Shown here: positions 43,014 to 53,595 of the stretch, piece after piece
Layout of the letters: every line of letters starts with the position of its first letter
Position numbering within the stretch: position 1 is the first letter of the stretch
Assembly: GCA_913058575.1 (NCBI GenBank)
Contig: CAJXRF010000010.1
Coordinates: 1 to 64,000 of the forward strand
Reading direction: 5' to 3'
Source: an uncultured Bermanella sp.
GTDB taxonomy: Bacteria > Pseudomonadota > Gammaproteobacteria > Pseudomonadales > Oceanobacteraceae
Length of the DNA stretch: 64,000 nucleotides
Made by a program: the position numbers and the translations under genes
The notes under the pieces: model-generated
What the model was told of the DNA's origin: nothing
Seen by the model: only the letters and a program-made list of their open reading frames with translations
The model's database searches: none

Positions 43014-44255
43014 ATGAAAAAACAGTTTGGATACCTCATAGCAATTTTGTTGGCATTGGTTAGCCTTATGCAAATCAGTATTGTACATGCACAATCTGAA
43101 ATGAAGCGCATGGTGGTTTGGCATGCATATCGTGGAGAGGAAAAAACTGCTTTTGAAAAAGTGGTTAAAAATTACAATGAAAAAATTGCAGGTAAGGGCC
43201 TTTATTTTAAGCCGTTAGCGGTACCTTATGACGCTTATGCTGACAAAATTAGTGCCGCTATCCCACGCGGTAAAGGACCCGACGTATTTATTTATGCTCA
43301 AGATCGTTTGGGAGGCTGGATTGAAGCGGGTAATACACTAGAATCCATTGATTTTTATGCCGAAGATAAAGAATTAGAGCGTTTTCCAGGGTCACTTATT
43401 TCTGCTATGACCTACAACGATACTCTATATGGTTTACCGTTTAACTTTAAAATGCCCGCCATGATTTATAATAAAAAATTGGTTAACAGCGCGCCTAAAA
43501 CAACCGATGAACTAATTAAAGTGGCTAAAGCGTTAACCGATGAGAAAATGGGTCGATTTGGCTTAGCGTATGAGTATTCCAATTTCTTTTTTCATTCAGC
43601 CATACTAAATGCGTTTGGTGGGAAGGCGTTTGAGAAAGGTGGCTTAGTATCGGAGATGGTTTCTAAAGAAAATCTGAACTCAATTGAATTTATGCTTAAG
43701 TGGTTTCAACAGGACAAGGTGCTTCCTGCTGAGCCTTCTTCTTCTTTAATTACCTCGCTATTTAATGATGGAAAAGCGGCCATTGTATTTTCTGGCCCAT
43801 GGATGCTGGGCGAAATATCACAGGACATCGAGTATGCCATAGCCCCTATGCCGGTTATCAGTGAACTAGGTAAGCCAATGGCCCCCTGGATGTCGGTGGA
43901 GGGCTTATATATTTCAAAAAGCTCAAAAAACAAAGAACAGTCTTATGACTTTATTAAATATCTGACCTCTCAAAAAGTAGCGCTGGTTATGGGCCAAGAA
44001 GGTAGGCAACTGCCTTCCAATATAAAAGTATGGGATGAAAAAGTAATGCAAGAAAATCCCGTTGCTATGGCTTTTAAGGAGCAAATGAAAACAGCGGTGA
44101 CCATGCCAAACTATGCACAAATGACTTTGATGTGGTCTCCGGCAACTACCGCTATGAATAAAATAGTGAAGGGAACAGCTTCTCCTAAAGCGGCATTATT
44201 AGAAGCTCAAAATAGTATCAGTAAAGATATTTTGGCCTTGGCTAAGAGTCATTAA
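43014..44255 (+). CDS. malE: Maltose/maltodextrin-binding protein (MalE-like)
   Basis: Signal peptide; SBP family 1 pattern; operon context. Confidence 0.85.
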   Translation: MKKQFGYLIAILLALVSLMQISIVHAQSEMKRMVVWHAYRGEEKTAFEKVVKNYNEKIAGKGLYFKPLAVPYDAYADKISAAIPRGKGPDVFIYAQDRLGGWIEAGNTLESIDFYAEDKELERFPGSLISAMTYNDTLYGLPFNFKMPAMIYNKKLVNSAPKTTDELIKVAKALTDEKMGRFGLAYEYSNFFFHSAILNAFGGKAFEKGGLVSEMVSKENLNSIEFMLKWFQQDKVLPAEPSSSLITSLFNDGKAAIVFSGPWMLGEISQDIEYAIAPMPVISELGKPMAPWMSVEGLYISKSSKNKEQSYDFIKYLTSQKVALVMGQEGRQLPSNIKVWDEKVMQENPVAMAFKEQMKTAVTMPNYAQMTLMWSPATTAMNKIVKGTASPKAALLEAQNSISKDILALAKSH

Positions 44256-44269
44256 GGATAGTTAACAAC

Positions 44270-46195
44270 ATGAACTTTCAAATGATTAATAGCCGGACGT
44301 TGAGTTTTATAGCGCTATTCTCAATGGCTTATATAGCGTTTCTTTATGGATCAAACGACAGCTTTATTCGTTTATATCAGCAAAGTGAAATGGATAAAGC
44401 GGTTATTTTGTCAGGGTCTATGGCAAAAAAACTCTCCAATATAAGTGCCACCGAATCGCTTCAAGACTTGGCTATTAACCTAAAAGCGAAAAATAGCAAT
44501 GTATTAGACATTAAAATACTTAAGCTTTCAGGGGCCAAAATAGTAGCTTCAACCCATATTGGCGATATGGATAAAAGCTTTCCGTTTAGATTGCCAAAAG
44601 ATCAGAAACCATTTTTCGATGAGGCAAAACAAATAAAAGCCGCATATAAAAAGGCGCTAATCGGGCAATTCTTAAACCCTATTATAAGCTATGAATGGCT
44701 TGATAATAATTCAGTCAATACATTAAAAGTGATCTCACCCTACACAGTGAATGGGCGTTTTACAGGTGTTTTACAGTTGAATGTATTGACTGAACCAAGG
44801 GCAACCCAAGCCCATTATTTTACCGATTGGCTGGTGTTGTTGGTTGTTGCATTGGCGTTATTACATTTAATTGAAAAAAAGCAGCTTAATAATATTCGCT
44901 TTACGTACTTCAATGTGACAAAAAACACTCTGAACTCGTGTTTATACTCAGTGGTTTTTTTAATTGTATCTTTATTGATATGTTTTCAGCTGGTGCAAGA
45001 ATTTAAGGCTGAGCAATCAACCGCAATAGAGGCCATAACCGCATTAATGAGGACGATTGAATCTGGGTCTGCCAGTACTCAAGCATTGTGGATCGACCGT
45101 TATGGGCAAGACATGCAGAGACTGAATACATTATCCCAGCCTGTTTACTTGCAATCAATGGCAACTAATCTCCATGGGCTAATGGCTAAATATGCTGTTC
45201 ATATATTATTTGCTTTAGTCTTGATGGTGTTCTTTATTTCTGGGTCAGCCGCTAGAACACGCCAAGCGTTTAAGGAAAATCGCCAAGCCTATATGTATGT
45301 CATGCCGGCCATGTTAGGTATGTTAGTACTGGTGTTTTTCCCTTTTGGTTACGGTGTTCTGTTGTCCTTTACAGACACAACAATGTTTAACGAAAGCCTG
45401 CCTTTTTCTGAGCGATTTATTGGGTTGGATAATTACTTATCTATTCTAGGGGGCTTTAATTTATTTAAGGAATTAGATGGCCAAACCATCGTTAACTATG
45501 AAAATTTCTATTGGACATTATTCATTACCATTTGCTGGACCGTATCTAATGTCGTCTTTGCCGTAGGCTTGGGGCTGTTGTTAGCCTTAGCATTGAATGA
45601 TTCGCGCATTAAATTCCGCTGGTTTTTTCGAGTGGTGCTTATCTTGCCTTGGGCAATTCCCAATTACATTACAGCTCTGGTATGGAAGGGCATGTTTCAC
45701 CAACAGTTTGGTGTGATTAACCAAGTGATTCAAATGTTTGGGTTTGAACCAATAGACTGGTTTGGCAGTGTGTTTACGTCATTTTTAACCGGTTTAACCA
45801 CTAATGTATGGCTGGGGTTTCCTTTTATGATGGTGGTTATCTTAGGGGGATTACAGTCTATCTCCACGGATATGTATGAAGCGGCAAGAATCGATGGCGC
45901 AAATCGTTGGCAGCAATTTAAATACATTACGCTGCCATCACTAAAACCGACGCTTATTCCCGCAATTATTCTATCGGTGGTTTGGACATTTAATATGTTT
46001 AATGTGATTTACCTAGTATCCGCTGGGGAGCCAGCCGGTGCCAATGAAATATTAATTACCCAGGCTTACAAAATTGGCTTCGAAAAAATGCAATATGCTT
46101 ATGCCGCCGCTTATTCAGTGGTGATCTTTATGATCTTATTGGTTTACGGTGTATTTCAAAACAAAGTCAGTAAAGTCACTGATATGAATTCATAG
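44270..46195 (+). CDS. malF: Maltodextrin ABC permease (MalF-like) with N-terminal extension
   Basis: EAARIDGANRWQQFKYITLPSLKP EAA loop; additional ~300-aa N-terminal membrane/periplasmic region. Confidence 0.87.
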   Translation: MNFQMINSRTLSFIALFSMAYIAFLYGSNDSFIRLYQQSEMDKAVILSGSMAKKLSNISATESLQDLAINLKAKNSNVLDIKILKLSGAKIVASTHIGDMDKSFPFRLPKDQKPFFDEAKQIKAAYKKALIGQFLNPIISYEWLDNNSVNTLKVISPYTVNGRFTGVLQLNVLTEPRATQAHYFTDWLVLLVVALALLHLIEKKQLNNIRFTYFNVTKNTLNSCLYSVVFLIVSLLICFQLVQEFKAEQSTAIEAITALMRTIESGSASTQALWIDRYGQDMQRLNTLSQPVYLQSMATNLHGLMAKYAVHILFALVLMVFFISGSAARTRQAFKENRQAYMYVMPAMLGMLVLVFFPFGYGVLLSFTDTTMFNESLPFSERFIGLDNYLSILGGFNLFKELDGQTIVNYENFYWTLFITICWTVSNVVFAVGLGLLLALALNDSRIKFRWFFRVVLILPWAIPNYITALVWKGMFHQQFGVINQVIQMFGFEPIDWFGSVFTSFLTGLTTNVWLGFPFMMVVILGGLQSISTDMYEAARIDGANRWQQFKYITLPSLKPTLIPAIILSVVWTFNMFNVIYLVSAGEPAGANEILITQAYKIGFEKMQYAYAAAYSVVIFMILLVYGVFQNKVSKVTDMNS

Positions 46196-46206
46196 GGGGG
46201 ATAATT

Positions 46207-47091
46207 ATGAATAAGTTATTTGAAACAGAAAACATACTGCTAATCATTAGATACATTTTTGTAATCGGTATGACGATATTGTCCTTGTATCCAATTTTTT
46301 GGGTGCTATCTCTGGCTTTTTCTGGAAGCCAGTCCTTGGCAATTACAGAATTACCAGTGGACCCCAGTAGTTGGGATAGACTGCGGGCGATTATTCCTTG
46401 GCCTGAAAATTTTTCACTTCAGAATTTCATTGATGTATTAACCGAACAACAATTTGGCCGTTGGTTATTGAACAGCGCAATCGTAGCGGGTATTACCACC
46501 GTGTTTGGTGTTTTTTTGGCCAGTACTTCCGCCTATGCTTTTTCTCGCTTTAGGTTTCCTGGTAGAGGGTTTGGCATGATGACGTTTTTAGTATCCCAAA
46601 TGTTTCCTGGCACGCTAATGCTCATTCCTCTATATGTCATTATCGTAGGGTGGTTAAACTTGGAAAACTCCTACATTGGATTAGTCTTGGTTTATTCGGT
46701 AACCGCCATTCCATTTTGTGTTTGGATGCTTAAAGGTTACTTCGATACTATTCCAAAAGAAATTGAAGAATCCGCCATCATGGATGGCGCTTCACAAGCG
46801 GTTATATTTTGGCAAATAATTGTGCCTCTAGCAAAGCCCGCCATTGCGGTGACGGCCTTGTTTTCTTTTATGGCTGGCTGGAATGAATTTATCTTGGCTT
46901 CCATCTTTATGAGTGAAGAACAACTGTATACCGCCCCAGTTGGATTGAAGTTCTTTGTTGGAGAGCATTCATCTATGTGGGGATACTTTGCCGCAGGTTC
47001 AGTGATCGTATCTGCACCGGTTGTATTTTTATTTTTGTACCTACAAAAATATTTAATTTCAGGACTGACTTCAGGAGGTGTAAAGGGTTAA
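46207..47091 (+). CDS. malG: Maltodextrin ABC permease (MalG-like)
   Basis: EESAIMDGASQAVIFWQIIVPLAKP EAA loop. Confidence 0.9.
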   Translation: MNKLFETENILLIIRYIFVIGMTILSLYPIFWVLSLAFSGSQSLAITELPVDPSSWDRLRAIIPWPENFSLQNFIDVLTEQQFGRWLLNSAIVAGITTVFGVFLASTSAYAFSRFRFPGRGFGMMTFLVSQMFPGTLMLIPLYVIIVGWLNLENSYIGLVLVYSVTAIPFCVWMLKGYFDTIPKEIEESAIMDGASQAVIFWQIIVPLAKPAIAVTALFSFMAGWNEFILASIFMSEEQLYTAPVGLKFFVGEHSSMWGYFAAGSVIVSAPVVFLFLYLQKYLISGLTSGGVKG

Positions 47092-47150
47092 ATTTAATTC
47101 TTACACCATTTGAATAACACGTAACCATAACCCACGAAAGGGATTGCAAT

Positions 47151-47969
47151 ATGACAACTAAAATAAAAACTATGCTGAAAGCCTTAACTGCTGTAAGCAC
47201 CTTTGCTTTAAGTTTATCTGCCGCTGCTGGCTCTATTGAATTTAAAGACCCAAAAGGGGATGACATTGGCGCGGGCCATGTGGTCTACCCAACCGATGGT
47301 GTTTATAAGCCTGGTTCCTTTGATTTGAAAAAATTTATCGTAAAGAGTGACTCAAAAAAAGCAACCTTTACCGCTGAGTTAAATACAACATTAGAGGACA
47401 CATGGGGAATGGGCAGTGGCTTTGCCATTCAAATGATTTTTGTTTATATCGATACCAAGCCTGGAGGCCATACCGACAGTGTTCCTGGTACTAACGTTAC
47501 TTTTGCATCTGGAAGTGAGTGGGATAAGGTAGTGATTCTTTCTCCTCAAAAGCAATCTAGAGTGATTTCAGAAGCCCAAGTAAAAGCGCCTAATATTTTA
47601 AGTGATATTGTGGTACCCAGTCGTACAAAGGGTAAGGGTAAAAAAATTACCGGTAAGGTAAACCTAGCGGATCTTGGCGAAGGAGATCCAACCACATGGG
47701 GATATCAAGTGGTAGTGCAATCGAATGAGGGCTTCCCTGCTAAAACAGATTTATTAACCCGTAAAGTAAATGAGTATGAAGGTCAGCACCGCTTTGGTGG
47801 TCAAGCAGATACCGACTGCGACCCTCATGTATTAGATGTACTTGCAGGAGACGGTAAAGGTAAAAAGTCTGAAATTGCTGCACAAATTGAAATGCTAAAA
47901 TTTGAATGCTCTGAAGATGGAGAAATCGTAAAACTGTCAGAATTAAGCATGTTAAGAAAATCGAAGTAA
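47151..47969 (+). CDS. Secreted protein with glucodextranase C-terminal-like domain
   Basis: Signal peptide; FKDPKGDDIGAGHVVYPTDGVYKPGSFDLKKFIV, YIDTKPGG. Confidence 0.65.
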   Translation: MTTKIKTMLKALTAVSTFALSLSAAAGSIEFKDPKGDDIGAGHVVYPTDGVYKPGSFDLKKFIVKSDSKKATFTAELNTTLEDTWGMGSGFAIQMIFVYIDTKPGGHTDSVPGTNVTFASGSEWDKVVILSPQKQSRVISEAQVKAPNILSDIVVPSRTKGKGKKITGKVNLADLGEGDPTTWGYQVVVQSNEGFPAKTDLLTRKVNEYEGQHRFGGQADTDCDPHVLDVLAGDGKGKKSEIAAQIEMLKFECSEDGEIVKLSELSMLRKSK

Positions 47970-48020
47970 ATACATAAAAGACAAAAGCTGCCAATGTTGC
48001 AGTTTTTTGTTGATTAAAAA

Positions 48021-48034
48021 TGTAAACGATTGCA
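48021..48034. promoter_or_regulatory. LacI-family operator-like palindrome TGTAAACGATTGCA
   Basis: Recurring consensus upstream of the porin-like gene. Confidence 0.7.
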
Positions 48035-48110
48035 TTGTGTATTTAGACTAACTCTCATGCGCAATGATTAGACATAAAAAATAAGAATTAAATTGCAAAA
48101 GGTCTTTATT

Positions 48111-50162
48111 ATGGAATTTAAGAAAAAGGTATTGGCGTCAGCTGTGCTGTTGGGACTTGCTTCCCAAATGGCCATGGCTGGTGATATTCGTTGGTACGGT
48201 TCGGTTTATAACAAATTTTTAGACGGCAATCAGAATTCTCAAACTGGCTTGTATAATAATTCAGAATTCGGCAGTGGTGACATTGGTCAAGGCACCGAAT
48301 TTGAATTGATGTTTGAAGCAAAAGTGTCTGAGAAAGTGGAAGTGGGCGGGCGTTTAAAATCTCGCTTTGATTCCAATTACTGGTCTAACTTCGGTGGTTT
48401 TGGTGGGGGCTGTGAAGCACCTGCGGGCGGTGGTGAGGTTACCTGTACCGGTGAAAGCAATCCTAAAGAAGCGCAGTATTTAAAACTGCGTGGTATTTAT
48501 ACGCGCATCACCCCTGGGTACGATTGGATTGATTCGGTAACAATAGGTTCTAACGACTGGGGGATATTTGACCCCATGACCATAGGTAAGATGCGTTACA
48601 TTGATCGCGATAATGGCTCAGGTATATTGGCTCAGGGTGCTTTATTTGATGACTCTTTGCGTTATGATTTTGCGCGAATTTCTTTACCCAGTTTATGGGC
48701 GGGTCCACAGTTTGGAACTGGAGATTTGCATGCGCAAGATGCCGCTTATGCTTTGCAGCTAGGAGGCAATGTGGGCGATGATTTAAACGTGACCCTAATT
48801 CATGAATACGTTCAGGACCAAGAATTAGATGCTAATGACACCAACGCCACTAACGGCCGTAGGTTAGAAACGCGCTTTGCCAATACTGTTACGGGTTTAA
48901 AGCTTGCTTGGGATGGTTTAGATTTTTTAAGCACTAACGTAGCGCTGTATAATTCTTCTTTTGATATTGATGACAGCATCACCGAGGCGCGCTGGACTCC
49001 GACTCCTAGTAAAAGCGTCAATGATACTTCTTTATTGTTAAACGTTGAGCTAAGTGACTTCGGAGTGGAAGACCTGACTGTTTCTGCTCAGTATTTTGAC
49101 ATTGGTAAAGACTACTTCTCCATGATGGCATCTCGTCGTGAAGCTGATGTTTTACTAACGGAAGGTTACGATGCTGCATGGGGCTGGTCACGACCTAACT
49201 ACAACAGCAAATCCGCGGGTACTGCTAACGTGGGATACGGTGGTTGGCGCGGTACGCAACAACAAGTTGTTGCCGTGAATGCCGATAACGAATTTACCGA
49301 TTTCGATGAAGCTCAAGCTTATAGTGTTATTGGTTGGAAAGGTTTAACCGTCATTCCTCGCTATACGATTGCCGATGTTGATTTATCTTTGGAAATTACA
49401 CTGCTTGATTTCAATGATAACGAGCAAGCTTGTGGCAGCGCGGTGAAAGCCGATTGTGCCATGCCTGGCCTGGATGGTGTTTCTGGTTGGGGGGTGGGAG
49501 GTGATTACCGTTCCGTATTGTCGCCTTACCAAGATAAATCAACCAATATTTTTGTGCTACGTGCTGAGCATCAGCTTGATGTATTGGGCGGCATAGACTT
49601 ATCGGGTTTTGTTAAGTTTATGGGTGACGAAGACAAACGTGTTACTTCAAATGCAGCTTTGGCTGATGCTTATAGTAATGCATCTACCGTCATTGCCCAT
49701 CACAAACATGATGATCGAGAAGCGGATTACACATCTTTTGGTCTAAGCGTAGGCGCACAGTTGCATCAAGACCTGTATGTCAAAGCCTACTACGATGTTT
49801 ATGAAGTGGACCTAATGGATGGCACCATAGATAACGTACCTACTGTCTTTGATGGTTGGGAGCAAGGTGGAGGTTGGGTTGAGTATCAAACCGGTCAACA
49901 CAGTAAAAATATCTTTGGTTTACAAGCGGACTACATTATTTCTGGTATAGAAGTGGGTGCTAAAGTTGAATTTATTCACGGCACCTACGACCCTGAGTAT
50001 TATCAAGGTAATGCAGATGGCAGTGTCACCGAAGTGACCGGTGCAGCCGCAATTGATGCACTGGTAGCAGGCAGTGGCTGGAATGGTAATATCGATGCGC
50101 CAAGCGAAGATTTTGACTATTCACAATATCGAATGAAGGTGTTTGTAAAAACTCAATTCTAA
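48111..50162 (+). CDS. Putative outer-membrane porin / beta-barrel protein
   Basis: Signal peptide MEFKKKVLASAVLLGLASQMAMAG, alternating beta-strand composition, terminal aromatic (…MKVFVKTQF). Track ORF starts at 48093. Confidence 0.7.
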   Translation: MEFKKKVLASAVLLGLASQMAMAGDIRWYGSVYNKFLDGNQNSQTGLYNNSEFGSGDIGQGTEFELMFEAKVSEKVEVGGRLKSRFDSNYWSNFGGFGGGCEAPAGGGEVTCTGESNPKEAQYLKLRGIYTRITPGYDWIDSVTIGSNDWGIFDPMTIGKMRYIDRDNGSGILAQGALFDDSLRYDFARISLPSLWAGPQFGTGDLHAQDAAYALQLGGNVGDDLNVTLIHEYVQDQELDANDTNATNGRRLETRFANTVTGLKLAWDGLDFLSTNVALYNSSFDIDDSITEARWTPTPSKSVNDTSLLLNVELSDFGVEDLTVSAQYFDIGKDYFSMMASRREADVLLTEGYDAAWGWSRPNYNSKSAGTANVGYGGWRGTQQQVVAVNADNEFTDFDEAQAYSVIGWKGLTVIPRYTIADVDLSLEITLLDFNDNEQACGSAVKADCAMPGLDGVSGWGVGGDYRSVLSPYQDKSTNIFVLRAEHQLDVLGGIDLSGFVKFMGDEDKRVTSNAALADAYSNASTVIAHHKHDDREADYTSFGLSVGAQLHQDLYVKAYYDVYEVDLMDGTIDNVPTVFDGWEQGGGWVEYQTGQHSKNIFGLQADYIISGIEVGAKVEFIHGTYDPEYYQGNADGSVTEVTGAAAIDALVAGSGWNGNIDAPSEDFDYSQYRMKVFVKTQF

Positions 50163-50174
50163 ATTGTGTTAAAA

Positions 50175-50207
50175 ATTAAAGTGTTTACTAATATGTGAAC
50201 ACTTTAA
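50175..50207. terminator. Hairpin ATTAAAGTGTTTAC / GTGAACACTTTAAT
   Basis: 14-bp stem with one G.U immediately after the porin stop codon. Confidence 0.65.
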
Positions 50208-50259
50208 TGGATTAAAATATGAGAGGATAATAGCTTCTCTCAAACTAGGCCGAGAAAAT

Positions 50260-51384
50260 ATGTTGAAATCAAGTTGTATTACTTTCTTATCTTTATTGTC
50301 CGCACTTTTATTTTCTACAAGCAGTTATGGCGACTTTTCCATAGTAGATGCGTCCAATGATGATAAAGGTGCTGGTGACATACTGTACCCCGCTAATAAC
50401 CGAATTATTGAGGGTGAATTAGATTTAATAAAGTTCGAGGTAAAAAATACTAATGATAGGCATCAACTTGTTTTTGAATTTAGAAAGCCATTGTCATCGC
50501 CTAAAAATCAACTGTCTAGTTTTGGTGGAACTTCATTAAGTGAAATTCTAAAACATGATTTTCACACTATTAATGTCGATGTATACATAGACACAGACCG
50601 AAAGATTAACAGTGGTTTTAAGCGAATCCTAACGGGTCGTCAAGCTTTGCTCGCCAATGAATTCTCTTGGGAAAAAGCCATTATTATTACCCCGCGCCCT
50701 TACGCATCACAATCTATGCACAGTGATTATCTTGTTAAAGCCAAGATAGAGAAGCTTTCAAATTCCACAGAAACATTAGACAGCGAAATAACTGCCAAAA
50801 TTGAACAAGAGGTTAAGTTAGAGGTTAAAGAACATTACTTGTTTGCCACTAAAATAAAGATTAAGAAAAATAAGCTCATCGTCACCATTCCAAGTTCATT
50901 TATCAGTGAATTTTCAGATGATTGGGCCTATAGCGTACTTATTAGTGCCGCTACCACTGAAAGCAGTTTTAATTCCAGTATCGACGCGCCAAATTTTATA
51001 TTGTTAACCCAGCCTGGAAAAAACAAGAATAGCCTTGGCTTAAAAGCTGGCGCCAGGCGAAATGCATCTCCCATTATCGATGTGTTAGACAGCCATGGAC
51101 AACAAAAAGAATGGCTTAATAACTTACTGCTAAATGAATCGACACAACGCTATTTTTCAGTGTTAGGTGCAATAGTACCCTCTCAATCAAAGATGAAATA
51201 TTCAGGCACATTAACCAAACCTAGTGTGTTTTCAGTGCCAGCCTCCCAATCATCCAACAAGGAAGAAGTTGAATCATTAAGCATGGAGGATCGACTTAAT
51301 AGGTTAAAAAAGCTTATGGATAAAAAGTTAATCAGTGAAGAAGAATACCAAAATATTAGAAAGAAAATAATCGAATCACTGTAA
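50260..51384 (+). CDS. Secreted protein with glucodextranase C-terminal-like domain and SHOCT-like tail
   Basis: Signal peptide; VDASNDDKGAGDILYPANNRIIEGELDLIKFEV; C-term DRLNRLKKLMDKKLISEEEYQNIRKKII. Confidence 0.6.
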   Translation: MLKSSCITFLSLLSALLFSTSSYGDFSIVDASNDDKGAGDILYPANNRIIEGELDLIKFEVKNTNDRHQLVFEFRKPLSSPKNQLSSFGGTSLSEILKHDFHTINVDVYIDTDRKINSGFKRILTGRQALLANEFSWEKAIIITPRPYASQSMHSDYLVKAKIEKLSNSTETLDSEITAKIEQEVKLEVKEHYLFATKIKIKKNKLIVTIPSSFISEFSDDWAYSVLISAATTESSFNSSIDAPNFILLTQPGKNKNSLGLKAGARRNASPIIDVLDSHGQQKEWLNNLLLNESTQRYFSVLGAIVPSQSKMKYSGTLTKPSVFSVPASQSSNKEEVESLSMEDRLNRLKKLMDKKLISEEEYQNIRKKIIESL

Positions 51385-51394
51385 TGGCAATATT

Positions 51395-53473
51395 ATGAAT
51401 GTAAACGAGAAAATAAAAAAATTAGGGCTGGCTAGAAGCTATCTTAACCATAACAAGAAAGCCGAAGAAATTAACACCGATCACCTTCATGCTTTGGTAG
51501 AGCTGTTAGAAAACCCTGGAAATGAAGCCAGTCATGGAATATTTGAAGACTGTTATGTTTATGTGCAGGGAGACGAATTAGTCGTAACGCCAAGCATAGC
51601 GCCCAATGATTCCATTCAATACATCTTGATTCTAGAAGACGGTGAAGTACTCAATCTCACAGTAGATAAGGGTAAGATTGTACTGCCCAATGATATGCCG
51701 TTTGGTTACCATCAACTCAATGTAGATTGGAACAACAAGCTATATAGCAGTAAAATAATTTATGCTCCAAAACAATGCTACATGCCTGAAAATTTGCAAA
51801 GCCATAAAATATGGGGCTGTGCACTTCAGCTTTATACATTGCGCTCTGACTCAAACTGGGGGATGGGAAACTTAACCGATTTACAGCAATTCGCTGCTAA
51901 AGGAGCGCGTCAAGGCATGAATGTACTGGGGTTAAACCCTATGCATCTTTTATTTAATGAAGACGGTCGTAATTTTAGTCCATATAGTCCAAGTAGCCGC
52001 ATACTGTTAGATCCCAAATACATAGATTGGCAAAAACTCCCTGAAGCCGAACAGGCCATGGCTCAATTCTACTCAGAGCATAATGAAATCATTACTGATC
52101 TGCGCTCTGATGATTTGGTGAATTATCCAGTTTATAGTCAATTGATATTTTTAGCGGCCAAAATTTCTTATGAGCAGTTCTTAGAAAATGCAGACAGTGC
52201 TCGAATGGCTGAATTCAACGAATATATTAAAAATAGCAGTGAATCTCATAAATTAATTTGTTTGTTTCAGGTTATATATAGTCACTTCTTTCAACAAAAC
52301 AATGAAATATATAGCTGGCAACAATGGCCAGTGGAATTTCAAGATTATCAAAGTCAGGCGGTTCAACACTTTGCCATTGAGCAAGATGACAAAATACGGT
52401 TTTACCAATTTATGCAATGGGTGGCCAACGAACAATTGGCATCAGCACAGAATATAACCAAAGAAAGCGGTATGTCTTTGGGACTATATCGTGATTTGGC
52501 AGTAGGTGTTGATAATCATGGTGCAGAAACCTGGATGTACAGTGACATATATAATTGCCATGTGAGTGTGGGTGCACCACCGGATGCTTTAGCATTGCAA
52601 GGGCAAAATTGGAGTCTGCCGGTAATGAATCCGGCTGCATTAAAGGCCAGAGGGTATGAGCCATTTATTGAAATGATACGTGCCAATATGGCCCATGCAG
52701 GAGCGTTACGCATAGATCATATTATGGGACTCTTTCGTATTTGGTGCATGCCAGCGGATAAAGATGCCAGCTTTGGCACATACATTCATTACCCTCTTCG
52801 GGAGCTAATTGCCATATTGGCCTTGGAGAGTCAAAGGTATGAATGCATGGTCATTGGTGAGGACTTAGGTGTGGTGCCAGACGAAATATCAAAAGCCATG
52901 AAAGCCGCTGATATCTACTCATACAAAGTATTTCTATTTGAGCGTGAAAATAAAGAGCAAGATCTTAAATCCCCTCAGAATTATGATGAGTGTGCATTAG
53001 CAACTTTATCTACCCATGACTTACCCACTATGGCGGGTTATTGGCAATCCATTGACTTAGAGATACTTCAGCGTTTAGAGCTATTCCCAAGTAAAGAAGA
53101 TCGAGAAAACCTGATTGAAGACAGACTTCATTTTCAACGGGCATTTATTCGAGCAATGACAGAACAATCTGATACTTCAATACCAAACGATATTTCAATT
53201 AGTGAATTAGATGAAAAAATGGTGATCGCTTTAGCACATGAGTACTTGGCATCATCTAAAGCGAATATTACAGTTTTTCAGCCAGATGACTTTTTAGCGA
53301 TATTACAGCCTATTAATCTACCCGGTACCACTGATCAATATCCAAACTGGCGACGTAAGTTAAGCCATACCATTGAAGAGTTTTTCAATGATGAGGTACG
53401 TCTCAGTCAAATGAGATCAATAGATTGCAAACGCAAATATTCTGCTATTAAAACGGGCCAATTGAAAAACTAA
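51395..53473 (+). CDS. malQ: 4-alpha-glucanotransferase
   Basis: ALRIDHIMGLFRIW, VIGEDLGVVPDEI, STHDLPTMAGYW. Confidence 0.93.
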   Translation: MNVNEKIKKLGLARSYLNHNKKAEEINTDHLHALVELLENPGNEASHGIFEDCYVYVQGDELVVTPSIAPNDSIQYILILEDGEVLNLTVDKGKIVLPNDMPFGYHQLNVDWNNKLYSSKIIYAPKQCYMPENLQSHKIWGCALQLYTLRSDSNWGMGNLTDLQQFAAKGARQGMNVLGLNPMHLLFNEDGRNFSPYSPSSRILLDPKYIDWQKLPEAEQAMAQFYSEHNEIITDLRSDDLVNYPVYSQLIFLAAKISYEQFLENADSARMAEFNEYIKNSSESHKLICLFQVIYSHFFQQNNEIYSWQQWPVEFQDYQSQAVQHFAIEQDDKIRFYQFMQWVANEQLASAQNITKESGMSLGLYRDLAVGVDNHGAETWMYSDIYNCHVSVGAPPDALALQGQNWSLPVMNPAALKARGYEPFIEMIRANMAHAGALRIDHIMGLFRIWCMPADKDASFGTYIHYPLRELIAILALESQRYECMVIGEDLGVVPDEISKAMKAADIYSYKVFLFERENKEQDLKSPQNYDECALATLSTHDLPTMAGYWQSIDLEILQRLELFPSKEDRENLIEDRLHFQRAFIRAMTEQSDTSIPNDISISELDEKMVIALAHEYLASSKANITVFQPDDFLAILQPINLPGTTDQYPNWRRKLSHTIEEFFNDEVRLSQMRSIDCKRKYSAIKTGQLKN

Positions 53474-53595
53474 TAATGGTACTGAACTGTATAGAACTCG
53501 CTTTTATCAAAAGAATTTAATGTAACAATTAGATAGTTAAATCAAACGTTGTTGATGTAAAGATAATAGGAAATAGTTAATAAAAGGATTTTAGA

